A DNA stretch of 64,000 bases from Strigamia acuminata. Its lineage: Eukaryota > Arthropoda > Chilopoda > Geophilomorpha > Linotaeniidae. Positions 34,365 through 45,357 of the stretch are shown here, piece by piece. The translations under genes were made by a program, and so were the position numbers. Under the pieces are notes generated by a model. It saw nothing but the letters and a program-made list of their open reading frames with translations. It made no database searches and was not told where the DNA came from. Position 1 is the first letter of the stretch, and each line of letters starts with the position of its first letter. Location: assembly GCA_949358305.1 (NCBI GenBank), contig OX442315.1, positions 34,064,427 through 34,128,426 on the forward strand, read 5' to 3'.

Positions 34365-37300
34365 TTATTGTTGCCCATAAGAACTGTAATTGTAGCCGTA
34401 ACTGGGATGTTGTTGCGAGGAGTATTGCGAGTTTCCGGACGGCGTGGGGCCCGGAGCGCCGCTGTACTGACCATACTGCCCGTACTGCGCCGGCTGCTGC
34501 TGTCCCTGCGAATTCGCCTGGCCCGGTTGGTGCGTGCCGCCATATTGTCCCGCTTGCTGGCCGTATTGCTGCTGCGGCTGGCTTTGTTGTTGCGGCTGGC
34601 CCTGCGTCTGATTCGCCCCAGCAGTCGGCTATCATACAACAAAACAAAACAGAAAATCAAAAAGTCATCTTTAAAAAAAATTAATTTAAATAAATTAAAA
34701 ATTAAAAAAAATAAATAAAATAAAAAAGACGAAAAAAAACTTCCGCCCAAACACAAAAACGATAGCAGCAATAAATTTCCATGCAACAACTTTTCTCTTT
34801 TTAATTAGTTTTATAATTCAATTCAATACAAAGAACTCAGCGTCATCATCATCACTCCCTAAAGTCCAAAACGAAAAAGGAAAAACAAACACAAAAATCC
34901 ATCTCTTTTGTGTGCACAGTCAACAAAATACTTCAGCATTAAACCTGTGGTTGCTGTCCTCCTTGTGCTTGATTTACCCTCGCTTGTTGTTCAATCATTT
35001 CCGCTTCCCTAAACATCCCGAGCGACCTATAATACTCGGCCCATGCTGCACTGTAGTCGGGTTGCGCTCCTCCCGCCGCAGCAGGCTGTGGTTGACCTGC
35101 GACAAATGCACATTTAGTTGACGCGACCGTTCATTACCATTTTTCTTTTATTTATGACACCTTGAGGTGCTTGATTCTGACCCTGCGGTTGTCCCTGTTG
35201 CCCGGCAGGTTGCTGTTGCTGTTGCGGCTGTCCCCCTTGATTATAATACTGCGCGTAATACGCAGCCCAAGCAGCGGCATTAGCATCGGCAGCTGCGAAC
35301 GAAACAATTACAAAACATACAATAAAACTACTCAAAACAACAAACAAATATTGGCGTTTTAGACCAACAATTGTCATTGGCTACATTTCCCCAACCTTGT
35401 GGTGCGTAGGTCTGTGGCTGAGACGGTTGCTGCTGACTATTTAGAGAGAAAAAACTAATTAAAATCCACTTTTCCATCATTATTAAAATTTATAATTACT
35501 TTGTGTATGAATTTGGTGGTCCCCCGGGTCCTCCAGGTCCATACCCACTTCCCGCAGGCTAAAAATACAAATTTCGTTACAGCAAAACTACAAATAAATC
35601 CAAATTTCTCCTTCTTACTCCGCCTCCGATTTTCTCGTTTATCAATTGTTTCGCGTGCTCGATCTGCTGCTGAGATCCACGAATCACAAACACCTTTTCG
35701 TTCGGGTTCGGCGGTGGTTGCCGAGACAATTCCACATGTGCACCGCTTTGCTGGTTAATCTGTCGTATCGTTTCGCCACCTGAAATCCAAATTCAAATTA
35801 AAAACCCCTCAACAACAACCAAAAACACACAAAACAAACCTTTTCCTATGACGATTCCGCACTTGTTTGCAGGTACAGAGTATTGAATTTCCTGTTTATC
35901 ACCACCGGGCCCGCCACGATTTGATCCAGGCATGCCACCCCTACCCATCCCGGCACCAGGTCCTGGCCCGTACTCGCTCGATCGCCCACCCCCGCGTCTA
36001 TCGTCGAACGAACCTCGTCCTCGTCCGCGCCCCCTGCCCATATTCTGCTGATCACGCGCCTACACAAAAGAGAATTAAACATCAATTAGTCATCGAATCG
36101 ACCGCGATCACTGAAAATGTTGGAAAATCAAACAATGTGAACAACAAATTTCACGTTATCCCATCTTGTTAAATCAACCATTTTCATTTTGCACAGGGTT
36201 GACACCTCCTGACGATATTCGGCACAAAACGCACCTTCGTCAAGAAGCTCTAATTAGCTGTGCCGAGAAAGAAAGAAAGAAACTTACTTTCCAGATAAAA
36301 ATACGTGCAATCGGCATGAGCGCCCACATAAAACTCTCTTTAAAATTAATTCCATTTTATTGTTCAAGCGGCTCGAATCGATTGGACGCATTTCCATTTT
36401 CATTCATTCCTTATCTCCAAATGAATGCAACCATCAATAAATTACCTTACTTACCAGAATGCTATTTATGAGATCGTGAATTATAGTTTGCGCTTTCTGT
36501 ATTTGTTCAACACTACCAGTCAACATACAGATCCGATCACCGGGTCCATCATCTAATTCAAATCAAACAAAATTCACATTTTATTCGTATTTTCCTAAAA
36601 GCACAGCAAATTGTTATTTTACCTTGTTGAAATTGGACTCTCGCGCCTGAATCTTGTTGGATTTTCTTAATCATATCGCCCCCTTTACCTATAACTACTC
36701 CTACAGCTTGTCTTGGAACTGTTACCTAATTTAAAAATTTAAAAAAAAATAATAAATTAGTTATATAAAAAAAAAAAAAAAATTTTTTTTGTCAAATATA
36801 TCTAGCTGCCGTTAGAGGAACAATTTTCAATCCAAAACGGAAACTGATATTTTTTATTTTAGCACAAACTCTACACCGTGAGGTTATTGTCAACAACATG
36901 GTTTTAGCTATTTGTGCTAATCTTTGTTTTACAACAGTTTGGTGTTGTGAAAAACAAAAATTAAATCTTACCACCGTTATTTATTACTCATTTGCAGCGA
37001 ACAAAGAAAAAATTCACCAAAAAAAACCAATTTTTGCACTTAAAAACGAACATTTTCGTTAAAAAATTCCAATTAACCACCACAAAAATTCCCTTGCGCA
37101 TAATTTTCAAAAATAACGGCATTCCGTAACACCAACATCCTTACATCTTGAGTTGTAGTCTGTGATGAACCATATTCGTTCGAATTCATTGAATTCCGAT
37201 GAAATCCACCAGGTCCTCCTCCTCCTCTGTTCATGCTCTAAAAACAACAAAAAAATCCACTCATTACAAACCACGAAAACTCACCAAACCACCAACAACG

Positions 37301-40300
37301 AACACTTACAGAACTTACTTCTAATTCCTTCTCTGTGATTAAATCAAGTACTAATTGCCGAGCATACTATATAAACATACAAAATAAGAAGAAAAAAGAA
37401 AGAAAAAAAAAACCAAATCTGTTAAAACAAATACAAACAACTCCTCAACCAACCAATGTCGAGAGCGATACTTTCAAACACCATTCAATATCAAAAAATG
37501 AGGTTAGCGAATCCTCTCACTTAATCTCGCGCATTTCTCACTTCCCAAGCCACAATCCGGCTTAAGATCAAACAGAATCTACGCTTTCCCCACTCCCAAC
37601 CACACCTACCTCGCATTTCTGTGGTTCTCCCGTAATCCGCAACGGTTTCTCGTGCATAGTTTGTTGGGGGCCATCTTGTATCATCACCATTTTAACTCCC
37701 GCTCTTTCCTAAACGCAAACAAAAATTACAAAACCGAACAAAACAAAAACCAAACCAACTTACTTGTAAACTTTTTATAGTTTCGCCACCTTTGCCTATA
37801 ACGAGACCAACCTTGCCGCCCGGGATCATCATCTCTACTAAGTGATGTCCATCGGGCAACGGTCCGGATTCGAACGTCGAGGACGACGTTCCGCCTCGAT
37901 TTACAATTTGTAAAATTAAATCTTTAGCTTTGCTGGAAATAAAAATCAGTTTTCGCATCAACACGTGTCCACCAAAGTCCAAACCAACAAAAATCAACGT
38001 TTTCATTACACGACTCAATTTCACCGCAGTTTACATGCACTAGAACGTCAGCCAACACAAAATCGAGGCATGCCGGAGCTTCGCGTGCATGCAACGCAAG
38101 AAAAAACCCGCCCGATGCTTAAAACTAATCCAACCCGTACAAAAACAACTTAAAATCCGTGTTTTACACTTCCCGTACCGTAAAACTGTATGAAAACTCA
38201 CAAAACAATTTATTTCTTCAACCCGTCCAGTCCGTACAAAGTACAGTCAAAACTCTTTATAACGAATCGCGATATAATGAATCATCGATATAACATACGT
38301 AAAAATGGCCGGTTTGGTTGGCCGGCCATAGAACACAGTGTTAAAAAATTTCGATGCAACAAATTCTCGTTATAACGAATCGATTTATCGGTTCCCTCGC
38401 GATTCGTTATAAAGAGTTTCGACTGTACACTGTAAATTCATTCCACGGATAAATCTCGACAATTAACGCAAATTTTAACCCAAAAAAACAAAAAACATCG
38501 ATAGGCCACGCTAATTAAATAAAAACCAAACTATCTACCCAATTTCCTCACCACAAATCATAAAAAAATAAAACATTCGCCAGCACAATATGAAATAAAC
38601 CATTAATCAACACAACTCACTCAATAGCTTGCTTATTCCCCGTCAAAGAGCAAGACCTGTCTGGTAAACCACCACTGTCTAAAAAACCAGATAAGCTTGA
38701 TAAGTAGTTAATCAACATTTCTACAACATACATATTTCATTCAGGTAAGGCTATTCAGTAGTTAAATCCAAATAACCTAATGGCAATTCGGGTGCACAAC
38801 AAAATAAAACAAAAAAATAAACAAACAACAACAAAAACAATTTTTCCAATCAATTTTTTTCAAACCATTTATGCAAATTTCAGCAAAAAAAAACAAAATT
38901 CCATACTATAAATACACCCAAAAAGCCACTTCATTTCATTTATAACTACCATGAATAACTGGCATGTCTTACCTGCAGCCATTTGTATTTTACAGCCCGA
39001 GTCGGATTGTAATCTTGTAATCTGTTCGCCACTTCGACCAATTACTAACAAAACGAGACGTAGTCTTTTCTCAACATCTTACCTTAAACTTTTTTTTAAT
39101 TTCATTTTTTTTTTCAACTTTTTTGAAAATAGAAATTTCATTTTTTTTCATTCATTCAAGGCCAAGTTTATATGAACTGATCTAGCCGTTTGTTTTAAAA
39201 TTATTTAACAAAAAAAGATAGAAATCATGATAAAAAAATTCACTTACTGAGCCCAACCATTTTGTCTGGCACACGGAATTCTTCTGTCATGATTGCGCTA
39301 CTACCTGTATTCATCCTGAAAATATTTACACGGGAATTAAATTTCGAATGCTCGACCTTTAAAAAATTTATTTAAACTTTTTAAAGATCACAACCCATTC
39401 AAGTGCGTGTTTTGGCCAGATATTTCTTGCTATTTGACGAGGTAATTCGAGGTATATTCGACTTAAAAACTATTCTTTTTTCACTGCAAATAGACATTCT
39501 TAGCTTAAATCTACGATAACTTTGTTGGCACTTAAAAAAAGCACTTCTCAGCTGGCGAAAAAGGTGGACCAATCACGTGCCACCTGAGCTGGTACAAGGC
39601 CAATCAGGAGCGCGTGGCTTCAAAAAAAATGTCACCCAAGTGTTGCTTAACATGTGCCTAAGTTTCTTTCACCATTTTCACAAAAACATGCAAAAAAAAT
39701 GCTACATTTGCAAATAATTCGTAAATATAAACAAAATTTGCACAAAATAAAATATTTCCACTAAATTCTTCTAAAAAGAATGGAAAATTTGCAAAACTTG
39801 CATCAAATTTCTACAAAAAATGCACAAAATTCACCAAAAAAATTAAACATTTACAAAAATTTCACCTTCAATTGTCCCACAACACAAATTCATTGAATTA
39901 CCATTAAATTCGCTCGATCGAGATCATTTTATCAACACTGAGTGGTAATTTTATCTAACGACTCAGATAAAGCATAAAATACACAAAAATCATAGTACTT
40001 TTTTTTTTAAAATAAAAAAAAAATTCTACCAAACCTCGATGATAAAATCCCGATAATAATTCATTAACAAGATTAAATTTAATAATAACGGTTTAAATTA
40101 CCAGTAATTGTTCGCAAACAATTTCTTTCCTTCCCCATCATGAAATGAAATCAACACCTGACTTATAGGCCTACCGAATAACAAAGAAAAAAGTACAAAA
40201 TCTGCAATTTTAACTCCATTCCAGCTTTTGACTCCATTCTTTCGCTGTTTTGTGAGTTCTCCGACAATTTTAAACACATAATCTATTTTAAAGAACCTTT

Positions 40301-40408
40301 CTTACGCAACCAAATCCAAAAAAACAACAAAAAAACACCTCAAACCCTACCACCATTTTTTTTTTTACCTTTGTTGCATAGCCGCTAACTGTGCACCGAA
40401 TGCTGCAA

Positions 40409-40443
<35 letters not shown>

Positions 40444-41258
40444 AATGAAAAATAAAAAAATTAATTAGTTTCACTTACGATCGTTTACAGCTGCTATCTT
40501 TTTCGGCTCACGATGATCTTATGTAACGATAAAATAATAATTTGTAGCACATTTTCGACATTTTCCCGCAACATCGCAATAAAAAGAAATACCTCCCCAT
40601 TCCAATCCGGCTTCTTCTAACGGTCGCTTCGCTCCCGCAACAGGATTTCCAGTCCCTTCTCCCGGTGATGTGATAATTTTGGCGGCAATCTGTCAAAAAA
40701 CAAAGAAAAAAGCACCGGTAAATGTAGATTAATATTCCCCGCAATCCATTTCATCATTTTTGACCATTATTTCAATTATTAAAACAAACATTTTCAATTT
40801 TTTTGTCGGTTTAGTGCTTTTTCCGTGCCAACGTGGTTAAACCTAAAAATCACGCTCGGCCGATTCACCCACGCTGGTTAAAGCGGAAAAATTAAACAAT
40901 ATTTCCAATTATTTACCAAATCAATCAGCGAATAACTTCCGTAAAAATCGTTCTTTTCAATCGCGGTACCGGGATAATAAAAAAAAAAAGACCGACGAAA
41001 AAACAAAATGCACGTTTACTAACTTATGCTTTTCACAGTGGCGTTAAGATGGCGGACTTGAAATGTTCATTGTCTAGCCGATTTATTTCACTTGTTTAGT
41101 TTAATCAATGAAATAATATTCATTCTTACCATCAGATCGTTTCTTACATTCACACTTACTTGTTTTGCCTTTTGAAGAGCAGTTACAAAAGCTGAACTTT
41201 GATCGCCAAATCCACCAGAAAGGTTTGATGGTGGAGCAACCGCCGTGTAATCTGTCAT
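34365..41258 (-). CDS. FUBP1: FUBP/KSRP-family protein with four KH domains
   Basis: Single-stranded DNA and RNA binding regulator of transcription, splicing and mRNA decay; nuclear. Twenty exons in coding order: 41258-41160, 40689-40593, 40517-40479, 40402-40369, 39315-39248, 39044-38973, 38678-38621, 37932-37764, 37708-37610, 37366-37319, 37237-37145, 36725-36623, 36552-36455, 36059-35840, 35779-35619, 35558-35500, 35436-35396, 35292-35161, 35096-34945, 34628-34365. Phases close to 701 residues. KH loops are visible in order: [27 protein letters not shown] and VIGKGGETI. An Arg/Gly-rich linker (GRGRGRGRG) precedes KH4. The C-terminus has the family Tyr motifs ([21 protein letters not shown]) and ends in a Gln/Tyr-rich tail. 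Because the family has FUBP1, FUBP3 and KHSRP in vertebrates, the symbol is approximate. The gene is divergent from the aminotransferase. Confidence 0.93.
38244..38425. mobile_element. pogo/Tigger-like MITE in a FUBP intron
   Basis: CAGTCAAAACTCTTTATAAC at the left and GTTATAAAGAGTTTCGACTG at the right are inverted, continuing through CGAATCGCGA on both sides. TA lies directly outside both ends (38242-38243 and 38426-38427), the expected target duplication. It is 182 bp, without an ORF, in the intron between exons 7 and 8. Relatives occur near 6225 and 30724-31136. Confidence 0.88.
40407..40444. repeat. Tetranucleotide microsatellite (AATA)n in a FUBP intron
   Basis: About nine uninterrupted AATA units lie directly next to the acceptor of FUBP exon 4 (minus strand), so they form part of its pyrimidine-rich tract in RNA (TTTA)n. 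Similar runs are at about 29487-29520 and 57652-57687. Confidence 0.85.
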
Positions 41259-41927
41259 GCTTACAAAATGGCGGTCAACGCGATAATATCGAACTAAAAT
41301 AATCGACTGAAAATCGCTGGCGGATTGATACTGTTAAGCTGACAATGCTGCGAATCGATTACGACGGGACTCAGAACATCGATTAATCGATATTAAAGCC
41401 GGATACTGTTGTTAATATGGAAGAACGGAGGAAATACTGAATATCGAATCACCGGTATCGATGCTAACGGCTCGAAGATACGTCTTAGCACAGTCTAGCG
41501 TTATGCCCTGTATAAATTTTGAATAAAATAACACTAATCCGGCTGGACTCCTAGCCAACCAATGTGGTACTAGCCTTTGCTAAAATCAACGTAAACAAAA
41601 GCATTTTTTTCCAGTTCAGTTGTGTATGACTATCTCCCATTCACAACTCGCCTGGGAAATATGAGTAGGGTTATCTCACAATCTCGCAGTTTGCAGTTTT
41701 ATTGATGACGAAATACCTATGATTCACCATAACAAGTCAAAGTAATATCCGAATGATTATAAACTCCACCAAACTTTGTTTTAAAAAAATATTTAGTAAA
41801 TTCGCTCATCAAAGTAAGTTTAGGAAAACAAAGACGAATTTTATAACAATGGAGAATTTTTTTTAACTTTTAATTTTTTCAATTTTTATTAAAAAATAAT
41901 CTCTCAATCTTTTTATCAGCATTAGAA
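41259..41927. promoter_or_regulatory. Divergent 5' region of FUBP and the aminotransferase
   Basis: 669 bp lie between opposite start codons. The word ATGGCGG (YY1-type core) occurs at 41268-41274, just outside the FUBP ATG, and AAGATGGCGG at 41046-41055 in FUBP intron 1. The first 200 bp contain several CGAT-rich words (AATCGATTACGACG, TCGATTAATCGAT). A TATA box is not obvious. A shared promoter is inferred. Confidence 0.5.
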
Positions 41928-44089
41928 ATGTCGACGAAAGAAGAACTGCCCAAATACAACAATTATTTTCACGAAGTTGGATATTTTAAGAACTCAGCAA
42001 TGACTTCCCTAATACCTGGCGCACCGGGCAGGAAAGTGCTAACATCGTGTGTTGACATATTTCAAAAAGCAACACAACATCGATTAGTGAGTTAAATCGA
42101 CTGAAAACACAAATTAAAATAACATATATCATCAAACAATTTTTCTTTATTTTTATTTGACAGCAAAACGAAAAAGAAAATGGTCATTTATTTCAGTACG
42201 GGCCTTCAAGAGGAGATTGGCTCTACCTTAACAACCTAGCCAAATTTCTAAGCAAAAACTACAACAAAGACGTGTCGATGTATTTGTTCATACCCTGACA
42301 TCCCGCAGAACCGACCAAAAGCAGGTCCAGCACTAAAATTTTGCTCCTAGACCTGAAAATGCTCGGTTTTGAGGGAGTTATATGTCATTTGGATCGATAT
42401 TGACTCTATTTTGAACGTAGGAAAAACCTAATGACCACTGCTGGTGCGTCCCACGGATTGTATTTCACGGCTACTTTATTTTTTAAGAAAGGTGCAACTG
42501 TGTTTGTTGAAGATCCCACCTATTTTATCGCCTTTCTAACTTTGCGGAATGATCTTGAGCTCAATGTGGTCCCAGGTTAAAATAATTTATTGAAAAGAAA
42601 TGAAAATAACTTAACGATTTGGTTAATTCTTACAGTTGGTTTGGATTCAGAAGGCATAAAGTTAGACGAACTGGAAGACAATGTTAAGAAATATATTAAA
42701 TCGAGTGCAGTCGAGGAAAATAAAATGTTTGATGGCATGTTGTACATCGTGCCGGCGCATCAAAATCCCACCGGATTGTGTTATTCGGAAGGTGCGATTG
42801 TTTTAGATTGGGAATATATTATTATCCCACTTAAATTCCTTGGATTTCCACTAAAAAAAACTAACTCTCTCATTTACTGAAATTTCCACTAACGCTCCTT
42901 TTTTGTTCCACTAAATTTAAACACTAAAAAAAAACTAAATTTTCCACTACTGACTTTCCCCACTATAAAAAACTAAGTACATCCACTATTTCTACTTTAG
43001 TGCGTTAATTGCGATGTATTTTATTACAGAAAGGTGCAAAAATGTTGTCAAACTGGCTAGGAAATACAATCTTTTAGTATTTTGTGACGATGTGTACAAC
43101 GTGTTGAGTTATTCCGGTCCGACCATCCCACCGCTGTTTTACTACGATAATCCGTAAGATTAAAATTGAAATTTTAGCCACGAAGAATTTAATCGATTAT
43201 TTCCTGATTTCTAGATCAGATCCGGAGTTTAAAGGAAATGTTATCTCCAATTGCACGTTTTCTAAATTGTTGGGGCCAGGACTGAGATTGGGGTGGATTC
43301 AATCGTCGGAAAACATCATAAATAAACTCATCGATTCGTAAGCGAATTATAGATAATTTTAAGATGGAAGCGAGTAAAATGCGAGCAATATTTCACTGTA
43401 TGATACAGTATGCTTCCTAGTGTGGTATCATTTGTTATTATACGACATTTGTCTGCTTTTCCTAGCGGTGTTATCAGAAGTGGAGGTTGTCCTAATAATT
43501 ACACAGCCGGGATTTTAGCTAGTGTAATGGAGCTTGGTCTTCTGGATGATATTGTCACGTCTATATTACACGATTACAAAGTAAATATATCTATTTTTAA
43601 AGCTTTGGAGCAATTTATTTACTTGTATTTAAATATATAGAACCGTTTATCAACTGTTTGTCATATCTTGAAGGAAAACCTTGCAAATGTTTGCTCATTT
43701 CGTGAACCTAATGTAAGATTTTCCTAACTTTGGTCCGCAATCCATGTTCGACCAATGGCGATTAATTTTAGGGTTAAAATAGTGTTAATAAATGATAGGG
43801 TGGTTTTTTTGTTTGGATTCAACTACCACCGGAAGTGGATGCTGTAAAACTTGCAGCTTACACAGAAGAACATTGTAATGTTTCAGTTATGCCAGGAAAT
43901 AGGTATGTTTTTCATTTTTGCAATTTATAGGTGCTAAAAATAGGACGGAATGTGTTTTTCAGGTGTTCGGTTAAAGGGAATTTTAAAAACTGCCTTCGCG
44001 TGGCCTTTACCCTCCATGAAGAAAATATGGTGTTTGATTCCGTTTTACGCTTATGTAAAGGAATAAACGAATATCTGAAACTACAGTAA
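41928..44089 (+). CDS. PLP-dependent class I/II aminotransferase (2-aminoadipate/aromatic aminotransferase-like)
   Basis: Fold-type I transaminase; substrate not determinable. Ten exons: 41928-42086, 42164-42273, 42421-42575, 42636-42791, 43030-43153, 43215-43337, 43466-43580, 43641-43712, 43799-43902, 43963-44089. Phases close to 414 residues. Landmarks: N-terminal PGAPGRK, QYGPSRGDWLYL, the Gly/Ala-rich cofactor loop TTAGASHGL, PAHQNPTG (substrate/cofactor Asn), CDDVYNVLSY (Asp that contacts the pyridine nitrogen), NCTFSKLLGPGLRLGWI (Schiff-base Lys in TFSK, with the downstream Arg), and FVWIQLP. It resembles the eukaryotic YER152C/MocR-type group more than kynurenine aminotransferases I. 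The exon-2 donor was set to GT at 42274 because that is the only choice that keeps the frame. No clear mitochondrial presequence is seen. Confidence 0.85.
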
Positions 44090-44245
44090 CAATCACACTA
44101 CTGGGAAAAATATTAATTTTAAGCAACGGCGCTTCCTCGGTTTGACAAGAATTTATACCACGATGGTTACATCACTACCAGTAAACAAATACAACTTTTA
44201 TTTTTACAAATTACAGGCGCTAAAACTTAAATTATAGAAATACAT

Positions 44246-44572
44246 TTGTATAAACGGAATAAAAAGAAAAAACTCAAAATAGTAAAAATCTTTTCAACAA
44301 AAATTACAATGGTTGTCACTCGGTTCATGATTTCTATGGATCGCTACAAGTCGTTAAAAATATCTGCAAACTCCGATGAAATTCTGCACTCGTTGTTCCG
44401 TTTGACACGTTTCAAAACCACAAACAAAGTCAATATATCGGTATTGACTAACAATAAAAATAAAAACCTGAGAAATAAAATACGATTTGAATTTCACGCA
44501 AAAGACACGCTCTCGGACTCCGATGGAAAAACAAAATGGAACGACTTGTTTTACGTTTACGTAACGGAATAA
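44246..44572 (+). CDS. Possible small hypothetical protein
   Basis: An ORF of 108 codons sits 156 bp after the aminotransferase stop. Translation could start at 44246 or at the better-placed ATG at 44309 (MVVTRFMISMDRYKSL, about 87 residues). The tail DSDGKTKWNDLFYVYVTE looks protein-like, and CpG and codon use are less AT-biased than surrounding non-coding DNA. No family is recognised. It could be an exon of an unrecognised gene or a chance ORF. Confidence 0.25.
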   Translation: MYKRNKKKKLKIVKIFSTKITMVVTRFMISMDRYKSLKISANSDEILHSLFRLTRFKTTNKVNISVLTNNKNKNLRNKIRFEFHAKDTLSDSDGKTKWNDLFYVYVTE

Positions 44573-45357
44573 ATGAGTAGCTATCGATGAATTAAAAGTT
44601 ACAGTTTATACACATTGATTTTCTCGTTTCCTTTACAAAATATACTTTCAAGAAAATAGTAAATCATTTTTAAATCAAGATTTTACACTGTATATAATAA
44701 TTAATGACCTCAAACGATACATTTCTGCATAATTTATACAAGGCACAAAGTATAATTCAAGAAGAGTCAACTCTAACATTGAGTAAAATTATTCTGTACC
44801 TTGTGATATTAGAAGCATCCAAATAAACATTTTAGACGTCAATTCAGAAATGTGCTGTCAAATCCTTAAATATCAACTGCCAATCACAATCGAGCTTTCC
44901 ATATGTTGATTTAACATTAAAATAACGTCGGGCACGTACGTAACGACGCTGTTGCTCACGAGTTAGAATCTAGAAAGGATTTTTTACGAGTAAATTAAAA
45001 CCAACCGGGCGGCGGATCCATCTTGCGCTCCAAAATTTATTTTCCATACATTCTGCGCATAATTTACCTATAAAATGAATTCTTTGGTCTAAAAATTATT
45101 TATTTTGGGCCTAAAATTGAATTTTTCTTGCATCTTAGCTCCGCCACTGAAGAAAAAGTCATACAAATTGTTTAGCACCACAAGGTCACTTTTGTTTCGT
45201 CAACCTATTGGGAAATATTAAAAATTATCCACTCACAATATCAAATATTAAAACATGTATAACACAAAAATGTCCGCCATTTTACACACCGGGCACAGTT
45301 TTTATAAAATAAAAATAAAAACGGGCAGCACATTTCCAAATCGCAGCCAGCAGGAAA
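44573..45357. other. Intergenic region before the TREX 3' end
   Basis: No exon is seen on either strand. GTCCGCCATTTT at 45272-45283 is the complement of AAAATGGCGGAC, again a YY1-like word. The remainder is AT-rich and probably includes the TREX 3' UTR. Confidence 0.5.

Noticed and set aside
34339-34789. Long ORFs on both strands around the FUBP last exon
   Set aside because: Other-frame shadows of the Gln/Tyr-rich exon 34365-34628; only the listed frame joins the upstream exons and matches the family tail.
42284-42307. In-frame stop after exon 2 suggesting the aminotransferase is a pseudogene
   Set aside because: A GT donor at 42274 in the right phase precedes the stop, and joining to 42421 restores the conserved cofactor loop; the remaining eight exons are intact.
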